A DNA stretch of 64,000 nt, taken from Azospirillum brasilense. Its GTDB lineage: Bacteria > Pseudomonadota > Alphaproteobacteria > Azospirillales > Azospirillaceae. Below the pieces are notes generated by a model. That model was not told where the DNA came from. It searched no databases and saw only the letters and a list, made by a program, of their open reading frames with translations. Shown piece by piece: positions 8,333 through 19,171 of the stretch. How positions within the stretch are numbered: position 1 is the first letter of the stretch; every line of letters begins with the position of its first letter. The DNA is taken from positions 123,607 through 187,606 of the forward strand of contig NZ_QOKV01000013.1 of NCBI RefSeq assembly GCF_008365405.1, written 5' to 3'. Position numbers and translations under genes: made by a program.

Positions 8333-9175
8333 ATGACCACGACGCTGACGGGAAGCGCCAACCGGCTGGAGGCCGGCGGCTGGGCGGCCAGCAGCAACGT
8401 CTGGAATCCGGGCGGCTACCGCAACGGCAAGGACTTCACCCAGTCCATCGTCCTCAACGAGGCGACCTTTCCAAACGGGACGGTGATCAGCTGGAACTGG
8501 CCCTACGACAGCCGGCGCGCCCTGACCTACGAGAATTACCCGGTGCGGGCCTACCCGGAGCTGACCCACGGCGTCAATCCGTGGAACGGCGCGCCGTCCA
8601 CCAGCGCGGTCCTGCCGGCGCGGATCGCCGACCTGCCGAATTTCGACGTGACCTACAAGGTCGGCCTGATCGGAGCGACCAATCTCTACAACGTCGCCGT
8701 CAGCCTGTGGATCGGCGACGACCCGAAAAAGGGGATCGAGGGCGTGACCGACGAGGTGATGGTGTGGCTGCACAGCGGCTACTTCACCCCCGCCGGGGAG
8801 CCGGTCGCCACGCTGACCGACGCGCAGGGGGATGCCACGCTGTGGAACAAGCCGGTGTTCAGCGGCGGGGTGGACGGCAACCCGATCGACTGGGAATACA
8901 CGGTTCTGCAATACGGCGACGACCGGCTGGCCGGGACGCTGGACCTGGATGGGCTGCTGGATGAGCTTCAGACCCGCGGGATCGTCAGCGAGACAGACTG
9001 GATTCTCGGCTTCCAGTTCGGCGCCGAGGTGGCGGCGGGAGTCGGATCGATGACGGTCGAGCAACTGGCCGTGGATTTCACGGCGCCCCCGGCGCCGGTC
9101 CTGGCTCCAACCCCGGCCCCGGCGGCAATCACGACGCCGCCGGAGCCGGTGATCGGGGTGGTGCCGTCGGTGTAG
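8333..9175 (+). CDS. Glycoside hydrolase family 12-like protein (endoglucanase/xyloglucanase type)
   Basis: A 280-residue protein with GH12 landmarks: NVWNPGGY near the N-terminus, SWNWPYDS, VRAYPEL, the nucleophile region TDEVMVWLHSGYF (Glu in DEVMVW, compare E-x-M-x-W of GH12) and the acid/base region GFQFGAEVAAG near the end. Family enzymes cut beta-1,4-glucans or xyloglucan. Unusually there is no signal peptide, and the C-terminus is a Pro/Ala-rich tail (residues about 250-280), so secretion would need a non-Sec route or the protein is intracellular. ATG 8333 has GGGG 8 bp upstream; an in-frame ATG at 8309 is less likely. Functional class fairly sure, substrate not. Confidence 0.72.
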   Translation: MTTTLTGSANRLEAGGWAASSNVWNPGGYRNGKDFTQSIVLNEATFPNGTVISWNWPYDSRRALTYENYPVRAYPELTHGVNPWNGAPSTSAVLPARIADLPNFDVTYKVGLIGATNLYNVAVSLWIGDDPKKGIEGVTDEVMVWLHSGYFTPAGEPVATLTDAQGDATLWNKPVFSGGVDGNPIDWEYTVLQYGDDRLAGTLDLDGLLDELQTRGIVSETDWILGFQFGAEVAAGVGSMTVEQLAVDFTAPPAPVLAPTPAPAAITTPPEPVIGVVPSV

Positions 9176-9219
9176 GGGCGAGCGGCCATGTCGGCCCCCC
9201 ACCCCCACATCCCGACCGA

Positions 9220-10299
9220 TCAGCCGGCCAGCGACTTGCCGGAAGCGCCCAGATCGGCGAAGGCCTCGTCGAGACGACGGACCATGCCCTGCTCGCCCAG
9301 GCGCAGCCACTTGCGCGGGTCGTACAGCTTCTTCAGCGGCTTGCCCGACTGCGGGTCGATCTGATGGCGGAAAGCCGCCTCGTTCTCCAGCACGAAGCCG
9401 CCGATGGACTCGGCGAAGGCGAACTGGGTGTCGGTGTCGATGTTCATCTTGAACACGCCGAAGCCGACCGCCTGGGCGATCTTCTCCTTCTCCGACCCCG
9501 AACCGCCGTGGAACACCAGCGCCAGCGGCTTGGCGCCGCCGCCGTGACGCTCCGCCACCAGGGCCTGCGAGGCGCCGAGGATTTCCGGACGCAGCTTGAC
9601 GTTGCCCGGGGCATAGACGCCGTGCACGTTGCCGAAGGAGGCCGCGACCGAGAAATGGCCGATGGGCGACAGCTCCTCATAGGCGCGCAGCACGTCTTCC
9701 GGCTGGGTGTAGAGGTGGGCGTTGTTGGCGGCGTCCAGGTCCTCCGACCCGATGCCGTCCTCCTCGCCGCCGGTCACGCCCAGCTCGATCTCCAGGCTCA
9801 TGCCCAGCGGGGCGAGGCGCTTGAGGACACGGGCGCATTCCGACAGGTTGAAGTCCAGCGACTCCTCCGACAGGTCGAGCATGTGCGAGCTGAACAGCGG
9901 ACGGCCGGTGCGGCGGAAATGCTCCTCGCCATGGCCGATCATGCCCTCGACCCAGGGGATCAGGCCCTTGTTCGCGTGGTCGGTGTGCAGGACGACGCAG
10001 ACGCCGTACTGCTCGGCCAGCAGATGGACGTGCTGGGCGGCCGAGACCGCGCCCAGGATGCGCGCCTGGAGCGCGTCCTTCATGCCCTCGCCGGCGTAGA
10101 AGCGGGCGCCGCCGTTCGACAGCTGCACGATCACGTCGGAGCGGTTCTTCGCCGCCGCCTCGAGGACGGCGTTGATGCCGTTGGTGCCGACCACGTTGAC
10201 CGCCGGCAGAGCGTAACCACCGTCCTGGCAGGCGGCGATCAGCGCGCGGTAGTCCTCTCCGGTCACGACGCCGGGCTTCAGTCGGGTCGGGGCAGACAT
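9220..10299 (-). CDS. fbaA: Class II fructose-bisphosphate aldolase (FbaA type)
   Basis: Zinc-dependent reversible cleavage of fructose-1,6-bisphosphate to DHAP and glyceraldehyde-3-phosphate in glycolysis, gluconeogenesis or the Calvin cycle. Metal and catalytic landmarks of the long E. coli FbaA-type subfamily are present: VLHTDHANKG, SSHMLDLSEES, ELGVTGGEEDG, ASFGNVHGVY, VFHGGSGS and KMNIDTDTQ. Start ATG 10299 is preceded by a strong GGGAGGAAT site and gives 359 residues, the E. coli FbaA length; the open frame upstream to 10506 lacks family similarity. Its leader contains three tandem 12-bp repeats (10341-10376). Confidence 0.95.
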   Translation of the reverse strand: MSAPTRLKPGVVTGEDYRALIAACQDGGYALPAVNVVGTNGINAVLEAAAKNRSDVIVQLSNGGARFYAGEGMKDALQARILGAVSAAQHVHLLAEQYGVCVVLHTDHANKGLIPWVEGMIGHGEEHFRRTGRPLFSSHMLDLSEESLDFNLSECARVLKRLAPLGMSLEIELGVTGGEEDGIGSEDLDAANNAHLYTQPEDVLRAYEELSPIGHFSVAASFGNVHGVYAPGNVKLRPEILGASQALVAERHGGGAKPLALVFHGGSGSEKEKIAQAVGFGVFKMNIDTDTQFAFAESIGGFVLENEAAFRHQIDPQSGKPLKKLYDPRKWLRLGEQGMVRRLDEAFADLGASGKSLAG

Positions 10300-10340
10300 G
10301 GGTGAATTCCTCCCTCGGAAAAATACTGCCTTGAAACTTT

Positions 10341-10376
10341 GGTTCGAACGTTGGTTCAAACGTCGGTTCGATCGTT
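10341..10376. repeat. Three tandem 12-bp repeats in the fbaA promoter region
   Basis: GGTTCGAACGTT, GGTTCAAACGTC and GGTTCGATCGTT follow one another head to tail, about 42-77 bp upstream of the fbaA start. Each unit contains a TTCRANCG core with local dyad symmetry (TTCGAA, TCGATCGA). The spacing of 12 bp is not a full helical turn. Probable repeated regulator-binding sites; function inferred. Confidence 0.6.
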
Positions 10377-10539
10377 CGGCCAAGCCCCATATGGGCATGG
10401 GACCGGCGAACGCCACGCGCTCTTTTTGCCACTTCCCGCGCCGGAACGCTGCAAAAGACTTGCCGCGAAAGCCACCCTGGACCTGTGACGAAAAGACCCG
10501 CGGCATCGCGCGGAGCAGTCAGAGAAGGAGACCGTGACC

Positions 10540-11412
10540 ATGGACGCTCACTGTGTCTGGGAGGCCGGCGCGCAGCTCGGCGAAGGGCCGGTCTGGTCGC
10601 CGTCGCGCAACGCCCTGTTCGCCGTGGACATCCGCGGGTCGCGCCTGCTGCGCTACACCCCCGCCGACGGCCGGGGCCGTGACTGGCCGCTGGAGGAAGC
10701 CGCCTGCTGGCTGGTCGAGCGGGCGGACGGCGCCGGCTTCGTCGCCGGGCTGCGCTCCCGCCGGCTGGTCGGCCTGACGCTCGACGGCGACCGGCTCTCG
10801 ATGGGACCCGAGATGCTGCGGCTGGAGGAGGACACACCCGGCAACCGGCTGAACGACGCCATGGCCGACGCTGCCGGCCGGCTGTGGGTGGGCAGCATGG
10901 ATGACGCGGAACAGGACGCCTCCGGCGCGCTGTACCGCATCGGGCCCGACGGTTCCGTGGAGCGGGCGGACAAGGGCTACACGGTCAGCAACGGCCCCGC
11001 CCTGTCACCGGACGGGCGGACGCTCTACCACACCGACAGCCCGTCCCGAACCGTCTTCGCCTTCACCCTGGCCGCGGACGGCACCCTGTCCGGCAAGCGC
11101 GTCCACCTCCGTTTCGGTGAGGAGGACGGCTATCCCGACGGCATGACCTGCGACGCCGAGGGGCACCTCTGGGTCGCCCACTGGAGCGGCGGGCGGGTCA
11201 GCCGCTTCCGGCCGGACGGGACGCTGGACCGGGTGGTGCGGCTGCCGGTGTCCAACGTCACCTCCTGCGCCTTCGGCGGGCCGGGGCTGGACCGGCTGTT
11301 CATCACCACCGCCGCCCAGGACGCGCCGGCTGGGGAACCGCTCGCCGGTGGGCTGTTCGCCTGCACCCCCGGCGTCGTCGGGCTGCCGGCGGGACGGTTC
11401 GGCGCGCCCTGA
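10540..11412 (+). CDS. SMP-30/gluconolactonase family sugar lactonase
   Basis: A 290-residue six-bladed beta-propeller lactonase. Metal-site signatures of the family: Glu in LGEGPVW (about residue 17), Asn in GNRLNDAMAD, Asn in VSNGPALSPDG and Asp in YPDGMTCDAEG. These enzymes open aldonolactones; in Azospirillum relatives an L-arabinonolactonase of this family serves the non-phosphorylative arabinose pathway, which is one possible role, but no arabinose dehydrogenase or dehydratase lies nearby. ATG 10540 is 9 bp after AAGGAG; an in-frame GTG at 10534 is too close to that site. Divergent from fbaA. Confidence 0.88.
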   Translation: MDAHCVWEAGAQLGEGPVWSPSRNALFAVDIRGSRLLRYTPADGRGRDWPLEEAACWLVERADGAGFVAGLRSRRLVGLTLDGDRLSMGPEMLRLEEDTPGNRLNDAMADAAGRLWVGSMDDAEQDASGALYRIGPDGSVERADKGYTVSNGPALSPDGRTLYHTDSPSRTVFAFTLAADGTLSGKRVHLRFGEEDGYPDGMTCDAEGHLWVAHWSGGRVSRFRPDGTLDRVVRLPVSNVTSCAFGGPGLDRLFITTAAQDAPAGEPLAGGLFACTPGVVGLPAGRFGAP

Positions 11413-11722
11413 ACACGCCGCGGGTCCCAGCCTCGAGCCTTGCCAGCGGATTTGATATACTAGTATAAATGCGACGCTGAACAGCAGCCGTCTCCGCATG
11501 GCGGAAGGATCGCGCGCCGCCGTGGCGGGCCCTTCGGCCAAGTGATAGATCTGTGCGGACACCGCAGCGCAACCGGCGCCACCGGGGCGGCGGCGTCCGC
11601 AACCGTGCCGAAGCCGTTCTCCCACAAGGGAAAAAGGGCTTTAGCGGGTGCAGCAAACTGCTTTACAGTTGCACGCCGATCCTTTCGACGGTTCCACCTT
11701 CGCACAGCCGGAGCGACCCACG
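11413..11722. other. ppc upstream region with a 12-bp perfect palindrome
   Basis: A 310-bp spacer. TATACTAGTATA at 11456-11467 is a perfect palindrome in otherwise GC-rich DNA, about 260 bp before ppc. Near 11645-11671 GCAAACTG and CAGTTGC form an imperfect inverted repeat just before the ppc ribosome-binding site. No ORF with plausible coding character. Confidence 0.45.
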
Positions 11723-14542
<2,820 letters not shown>

Positions 14543-14653
14543 CCCTGCGGGCGCCGCTTCCCTCCCCTCGCTCCGGCGGGACGGAAGCGGGAGCGGCGAA
14601 ACCGTGGGCCGGCATCGAAAATGGATTGCCACCCTCGATTCTCTGCTTGCTTT

Positions 14654-14673
14654 CATATTAATATATTAGTATG
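14654..14673. promoter_or_regulatory. AT-rich 20-bp near-perfect palindrome downstream of ppc
   Basis: CATATTAATATATTAGTATG: the two 10-bp halves match as an inverted repeat with one mismatch. It stands out against the GC-rich background. It may be an operator, or part of a promoter for the candidate RNA that follows (TTGCTT at about 14647 could be a -35). Confidence 0.4.
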
Positions 14674-14679
14674 CTTCCT

Positions 14680-14786
14680 CTTGTGTTCAAGCGTTGTGGG
14701 CCGCCATTGCGGCGGCCGGTGCGACGTCCTGGACGTTTCCTCCCTAGACTCGAAGGCCATCGGGGACCACCCCGGTGGCCTTTTTT
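14680..14786 (+). ncRNA. Candidate small RNA with anti-Shine-Dalgarno motif
   Basis: About 105 nt with an sRNA-like layout and no ORF: hairpin 1 GGCCGCC/GGCGGCC (14699-14717, loop ATTGC), hairpin 2 ACGTC/GACGT (14724-14736), an apparently unpaired stretch containing CCTCCC (14739-14744), then an intrinsic terminator. Exposed CCUCC motifs between hairpins are typical of alphaproteobacterial trans-acting sRNAs that pair with ribosome-binding sites. The 5' end is a guess placed after the AT-rich promoter-like region at 14647-14673. Alternatively this is just the 3' UTR of ppc. Confidence 0.45.
14753..14786 (+). terminator. Strong rho-independent terminator
   Basis: AAGGCCATCGGGG pairs with CCCCGGTGGCCTT around a short loop (one T/G mismatch) and is followed by TTTTTT. 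It ends either the ppc transcript, 210 bp downstream of its stop, or the candidate small RNA. Confidence 0.85.
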
Positions 14787-14884
14787 CTGCGCACGCTTTG
14801 ACTGCGGAGTCTGTTGTCCAGGGTGGAACACCCCGCGATGAACGGGGGGCTGGCGGGGCCGGTGGCACATTCCCGACGCGCACA

Positions 14885-14913
14885 TTGACAATCCATACAA
14901 TGCCGGGCCTAAT
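14885..14913 (+). promoter_or_regulatory. Sigma70-type promoter of the MocR-family gene
   Basis: TTGACA at 14885-14890, a 17-bp spacer and CCTAAT at 14908-14913, about 40 bp before the start codon. CATTG and CAATG flank the spacer as an inverted repeat, possibly for autoregulation. Confidence 0.5.
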
Positions 14914-14952
14914 GTCTGGAAGGGAGCGCCCCGCCTCCCTGCAAGGATCACC

Positions 14953-16401
14953 ATGCCGCAGCTTCCCGCCCCTCAAAACGCTTCCCACCCCATCGACTGG
15001 GCGCCCTCGCTGGAGGACCGCAGCCGGCCCGTCTACATCGCCATCGCGGACGCCATCGCGGCGGACATCGGGGCGGGGCGGCTGAGGCCCGGCGACCGGC
15101 TGCCGCCGCAGCGGATTCTGGCCGACCGGCTGGGCATCGACTTCACCACCGTCAGCCGCGCCTATGGGGAGGCGCGCCACCGCGGGCTGGTCGACGCGCG
15201 GGTCGGGCAGGGAACCTTCGTGCGCAAGACGGGCCATGTTCCCCCGCCCTTCGCCGCGGAGCCGCACACCACCGTTGGCACGGTGCCGCTGGCCGTCAGC
15301 ATGGCGATGAACCAGCCGCCGCAGCCGGAGGACTCCGCCGCCCTCACCGCCCGCATGACCCGCGGCGTCGCCGCGGCCACCGCGGCTCTGGGGCTGCCGG
15401 ACCTGCTGCGCTACCCGGACGGGGCCGACAGCCCGGAGGACCGCGAGGCGGCGGTCCATTGGCTGCGCCATCGCCTGCCCGGCCTGACGGCGGAGCGGGT
15501 GTTGGTGGCGCCCGGCACGCAGGCCGCCCTGCTCGCCCTGCTCTCCGCCCTGGCCCGCCCCGGCGACACGGTCTGCGCGGAAGCTCTGACCTACCCCGGC
15601 TTCCGCGCCGCGGCGGCCCAGTTCGGGCTGCGGGTGGTCGGCGTTCCGATGGACGCCGACGGCATCGACCCCGACGCGCTGCGCGCCGCGCTCGCCGAGC
15701 ACCGGCCCAAGGCACTCTACTGCATCCCGACCTTCCACAACCCGACCACCGCGACCATGCCGGAGGAGCGGCGGCGGGCGGTCGCCGCGGCGGTGCGCGA
15801 CCACAACGTTCCGATCATCGAGGACGACATCTACGGCCCGCTGCCGGAAACGGCGCCGCCGCCGCTGGCCGCCTTCGCGCCGGAGCTGACCTACCACGTC
15901 GCCGGACTTGCCAAATGCGTGTCCCCGGCGCTGCGCATCGCCTATGTGGCGGCACCCGACGCCCGGCAGGCCCGCCGGGTGGCGGTGGCGCAGCGGGCGA
16001 CCACGCTGATCGCCGCCCCGCTGTCCGCCACCATCGCGCGGCTGTGGATTGCCGACGGCACCGCCGAGGCCGTGCGCGACGCCATCCGGGCGGAGGCCAT
16101 GGTCCGCCGGGCGCTCGCCGAATCGCTCCTGCCGGCGGAGCGGATCGTCACCAAGCGGGAGGCCTTCCATCTCTGGCTCACCCTGCCGGACGGCTGGACC
16201 GGCGGGGAGTTCACCGCCCACCTGCGCAGCCGGGGCATCTCGGCGGTGGCCGCGGAGGCCTTCGCCACCACGCCGGACGTGCCCGCGGCCCTGCGCTTCT
16301 GCCTGGGCGCTCCACTGGACCGCGACGAGACCCGCCGCGCGCTGGAAATCCTGGCCGATGCCCTGGTCCTGCCCCCCGCCACCGCGGGCGTCATCATCTG
16401 A
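14953..16401 (+). CDS. MocR/PdxR-type regulator (GntR winged helix fused to an aminotransferase-like domain)
   Basis: A 482-residue fusion. Residues about 20-95 form a GntR winged helix (LEDRSRPVYIAIADAIAADI, LPPQRILADRLGIDFTTVSRAY, GLVDARVGQGTFV). The remainder is a fold-type I PLP-dependent aminotransferase domain: YPDGADSPEDREA, CIPTFHNPTTATM, DDIYGPLP, and the PLP lysine in HVAGLAKCVSPALRIAY. MocR regulators bind direct repeats and commonly control a neighbouring amino acid or vitamin B6 gene. The neighbour on the same strand is the second ccoG; the ligand is unknown. ATG 14953 has AAGGA 7 bp upstream. Confidence 0.9.
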   Translation: MPQLPAPQNASHPIDWAPSLEDRSRPVYIAIADAIAADIGAGRLRPGDRLPPQRILADRLGIDFTTVSRAYGEARHRGLVDARVGQGTFVRKTGHVPPPFAAEPHTTVGTVPLAVSMAMNQPPQPEDSAALTARMTRGVAAATAALGLPDLLRYPDGADSPEDREAAVHWLRHRLPGLTAERVLVAPGTQAALLALLSALARPGDTVCAEALTYPGFRAAAAQFGLRVVGVPMDADGIDPDALRAALAEHRPKALYCIPTFHNPTTATMPEERRRAVAAAVRDHNVPIIEDDIYGPLPETAPPPLAAFAPELTYHVAGLAKCVSPALRIAYVAAPDARQARRVAVAQRATTLIAAPLSATIARLWIADGTAEAVRDAIRAEAMVRRALAESLLPAERIVTKREAFHLWLTLPDGWTGGEFTAHLRSRGISAVAAEAFATTPDVPAALRFCLGAPLDRDETRRALEILADALVLPPATAGVII

Positions 16402-16482
16402 ATCCGATCATCAGCCTGCTTCAGAGTGTCGCATTGCTGGGATCGCCTCCCGAAAAATCAGGATTTTCCATACACGTCCTCC

Positions 16483-16534
16483 ATTGAATGCATTCAATCG
16501 CGCTTGCGGATGTGGCGATTGAAGGCATACAGTC
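16483..16534. promoter_or_regulatory. FNR/FixK-like palindrome and imperfect direct copy upstream of ccoG copy 2
   Basis: ATTGAATGCATTCAAT at 16483-16498 is a perfect 16-bp palindrome fitting TTGA-N6-TCAA. A second, related element ATTGAAGGCATACAGTC starts at 16518, 35 bp downstream, matching the first in 14 of 17 positions. The first lies about 100 bp before the chosen ccoG start. It may be an FNR/FixK site; a tandem site for the upstream MocR-type protein is an alternative. Confidence 0.55.
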
Positions 16535-16591
16535 GGCGCCATGCCGCAGGCCACCGCTCGGGTGGTGCGGATGTTTGCGCAGAGGCACGCC

Positions 16592-18091
16592 ATGCAGAAT
16601 CTCGCCCGCTCGTCCAGCCTTCCCCCGCCGCCCTCCGCTCCGGCCCCTTCCACCCCGGCTTCCTCGACCCCGGCTCCGTTCTACGCACCGCACCAGAAGA
16701 TCTACCCGAAGGCGGCGCGCGGCCGGTTCCGCCGCATCAAGTCGGCGCTGATGGTGGGCCTGCTGGCGCTGTTCATGCTGCTGCCCTGGCTGCGCTGGGA
16801 CCGCGGCGCCGGCCTGCCGAACCAGGCGATCCTGTTCGATCTGGACAGCCAGCGCTTCTACCTGTTCGCCCTCGAACTCTGGCCGCAGCACATCTACTAC
16901 CTGACGGGCGCGATGATCCTGGCGGCGGTCGGGCTGTTCCTGGCGACGGCGCTCGCCGGCCGCGTCTGGTGCGGCTACACCTGCCCGCAGACGGTGTGGA
17001 CTGACCTCTACGTGAAGGTGGAGGAATGGATCGAAGGCGACCGCGGCGCCCGCATCCGGCTGGACAAGGGCCCGCGCAACGCCGGCTGGCTGGCCAAGAA
17101 GACGGCCAAGCACGCGGTCTGGCTGCTGATCGCCCTGGCGACCGGGGCCTCGGCCCTCTTCTACTTCGTGGACGCGCCGGGCTACGTCGCGGACCTGCTG
17201 CGCTTCCAGCCGGGGCCGGTGGCGACCGGCTGGATCCTGTTCATGACCGCCTGCACCTACGCCATGGCCGGCTTCATGCGGGAGCAGATGTGCGTCTATG
17301 TCTGCCCCTGGCCGCGCATCCAGGCCGCCCTGCTGGACGATGAAAGCCTCACCGTCACCTATCAGGACTGGCGCGGCGACGGCCGCGCGCCGCTGCGCAA
17401 GGAGCAGAGCTGGGCGGAGCGCTCCGCCGAGGGGCTGGGCGACTGCATTGACTGCAAGGCCTGCGTCCAGGTCTGCCCGACCGGCATCGACATCCGCGAC
17501 GGCCTGCAGATGGACTGCATCAGTTGCGGCCTGTGCATCGACGCCTGCGACGACGTGATGGCCCGCATCGGGCGCCCCGGCGGGCTGATCCGCTACGACA
17601 CCCAGTCCGCCCAGGAGGCCAAGGCGGTGGCCCGCAAGCCGGAGCCCTACCGGCTGGTTCGCCCGCGCACCATCATCTATTCGCTGGTGATGCTGGTGGT
17701 CGGCGGGATGATGACGCTGGGCGTGCTGCTGGAGCCGACGGTGGACGTTTCCGTCCTGCGCGACCGGGCGCCGCTCTACGTCACCCTGTCCGACGGCGCG
17801 ATCCAGAACAGCTACACGGTCAAGATCTCCAACATGACCCGCGCCCCGCAGGGCTACCGCCTGACGGTCTCCGGCCCCCGCGGCGCCACGGTGACGGCGG
17901 CCGGCGGCGGGAGTGCCGATGGCGCGGCGCCGGTGCTGGGCGCCGAACCCGACACGGTGCAGACCCACCGCATCCATGTCCGCGCCCCGGCGGGCGCCGC
18001 GGTGGCCGGCTCCACGCCGCTGACCCTCACCCTGACCCGTCTGTCGGACGGGGTGGCTCATCAGGCCGAGACGGTGTTCCTCGCTCCCTGA
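16592..18091 (+). CDS. ccoG: Cytochrome c oxidase accessory protein CcoG/FixG/RdxA, copy 2
   Basis: A paralogue of the protein at 5673..7154 with the same order: N-terminal helix after a Pro/Ser-rich leader, CGYTCPQTVW, CVYVCPWPRIQ, ferredoxin clusters CIDCKACVQVCP and CISCGLCIDACDD, a last helix (TIIYSLVMLVVGGMMTLG) and the periplasmic FixG domain ending in ETVFLAP like copy 1. ATG 16592 (499 residues) is preceded by AGAGG; in-frame starts at 16541 and 16571 exist. The TTGA-N6-TCAA palindrome upstream suggests low-oxygen control. Possibly one copy serves cbb3 oxidase and the other a different metalloprotein, but the sequence does not say which. Confidence 0.93.
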   Translation: MQNLARSSSLPPPPSAPAPSTPASSTPAPFYAPHQKIYPKAARGRFRRIKSALMVGLLALFMLLPWLRWDRGAGLPNQAILFDLDSQRFYLFALELWPQHIYYLTGAMILAAVGLFLATALAGRVWCGYTCPQTVWTDLYVKVEEWIEGDRGARIRLDKGPRNAGWLAKKTAKHAVWLLIALATGASALFYFVDAPGYVADLLRFQPGPVATGWILFMTACTYAMAGFMREQMCVYVCPWPRIQAALLDDESLTVTYQDWRGDGRAPLRKEQSWAERSAEGLGDCIDCKACVQVCPTGIDIRDGLQMDCISCGLCIDACDDVMARIGRPGGLIRYDTQSAQEAKAVARKPEPYRLVRPRTIIYSLVMLVVGGMMTLGVLLEPTVDVSVLRDRAPLYVTLSDGAIQNSYTVKISNMTRAPQGYRLTVSGPRGATVTAAGGGSADGAAPVLGAEPDTVQTHRIHVRAPAGAAVAGSTPLTLTLTRLSDGVAHQAETVFLAP

Positions 18092-18097
18092 CCCGCC

Positions 18098-19084
18098 TTA
18101 CAATGGACCGTCGCGGTCGCGGCGGTCCCGCGGGGCGGCGTGGCCGATGATGGCGCTGAAGCCGAACAGCAGGAGCAGGACGCCCATCACGATCTCGACC
18201 CCGCAGATCAGCCGCACCGCCCCCGTCACCGGGTGGATGTCGCCGTAGCCGACCGTGGCGAAGGTGACCAGCGAGAAGTACAGCCCCTCCGGAAAGGTCA
18301 GGTCGCGGCGCACGCCGTCGATGATGAAGTTCGGCTCCACCATGAAGCGGTCGAGGATGGTGTAGAAGGCGCCGAACATGATGATGCACAGCGAATAGAA
18401 GGTCAGAAAGGCAAAGGCCGGCAGCACCAGCCGGGCCGCCTGCTGGAAGAAGCCCTCGAACAGCAGCCCGGCGTCGAGCAGGAAGACGGCGATGTCGCGG
18501 GCGACGAGGGCGACGACGACTCCGATCGCCGACATCGACAGCAGGAAGATCGCCGTCAGCATCTCCGGCGACACCTCCCGCCCCGGCAGCAGGAAGGTCA
18601 GCGCGCCGATGCCCCAGACCGGGGCCATCCACAGGAAGATGCGGTCGAAATGCCCGCCGTCGCGCAACCGCCGCGACATCACGATGCTGCGGATCGTGTT
18701 GGCCCGCCACCACGCACCCCCAAGGAAGGCGATCAGCGGGATCGCGAAGGCGGCGGCCTGGATGTGCGACGGGATGCTGTGAAAGTTGCTTTCCAGGAAG
18801 AAGACGAAGACGCAGGCGTAGACGCCGATGAAGTTCGCCAGGGCCAGGCTGAAGAACTGGCTTCCCGGAAACAGATAGTGGAAGGCGCCGACGACGAGGC
18901 CGACCGACCCCAGCAGGGCGATGGCCAGATCGCCCGACACCGAGCGGATGGACAGGGCGATCATTCCCTGCATCAGCGCGGTCAGCACCGCGCCGGTCAG
19001 CCAGGACCGGCGTGCGCGCGGCCGGGACGTATGGGCGGGGCCGGCGGCCTTGCTGGGGCGGCGGTCGGGGAGGATCTGGTCCAT
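18098..19084 (-). CDS. Potassium-channel-like ion channel protein
   Basis: A 328-residue membrane protein with about six to seven hydrophobic helices in the first 250 residues, then a two-helix pore module with the selectivity filter VTFATVGYGDIHP (TVGYGD) and a final helix VEIVMGVLLLLFGFSAII. TVGYGD is the K+ selectivity signature of the Ion_trans_2 family. There is no cytoplasmic RCK/TrkA-N domain, so gating is not evident. The N-terminus is basic and Pro-rich. The start codon has no strong ribosome-binding site. It converges with ccoG copy 2, with 6 bp between stops. Confidence 0.85.
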   Translation of the reverse strand: MDQILPDRRPSKAAGPAHTSRPRARRSWLTGAVLTALMQGMIALSIRSVSGDLAIALLGSVGLVVGAFHYLFPGSQFFSLALANFIGVYACVFVFFLESNFHSIPSHIQAAAFAIPLIAFLGGAWWRANTIRSIVMSRRLRDGGHFDRIFLWMAPVWGIGALTFLLPGREVSPEMLTAIFLLSMSAIGVVVALVARDIAVFLLDAGLLFEGFFQQAARLVLPAFAFLTFYSLCIIMFGAFYTILDRFMVEPNFIIDGVRRDLTFPEGLYFSLVTFATVGYGDIHPVTGAVRLICGVEIVMGVLLLLFGFSAIIGHAAPRDRRDRDGPL

Positions 19085-19171
19085 GCGCGAACCGGTTGTC
19101 GGAGGTGCCCACCTTATAGCGCCACCGCCGGTCCCGATGGCAGGACTTTCAGCCGCCCTCCCCTAACGGGA

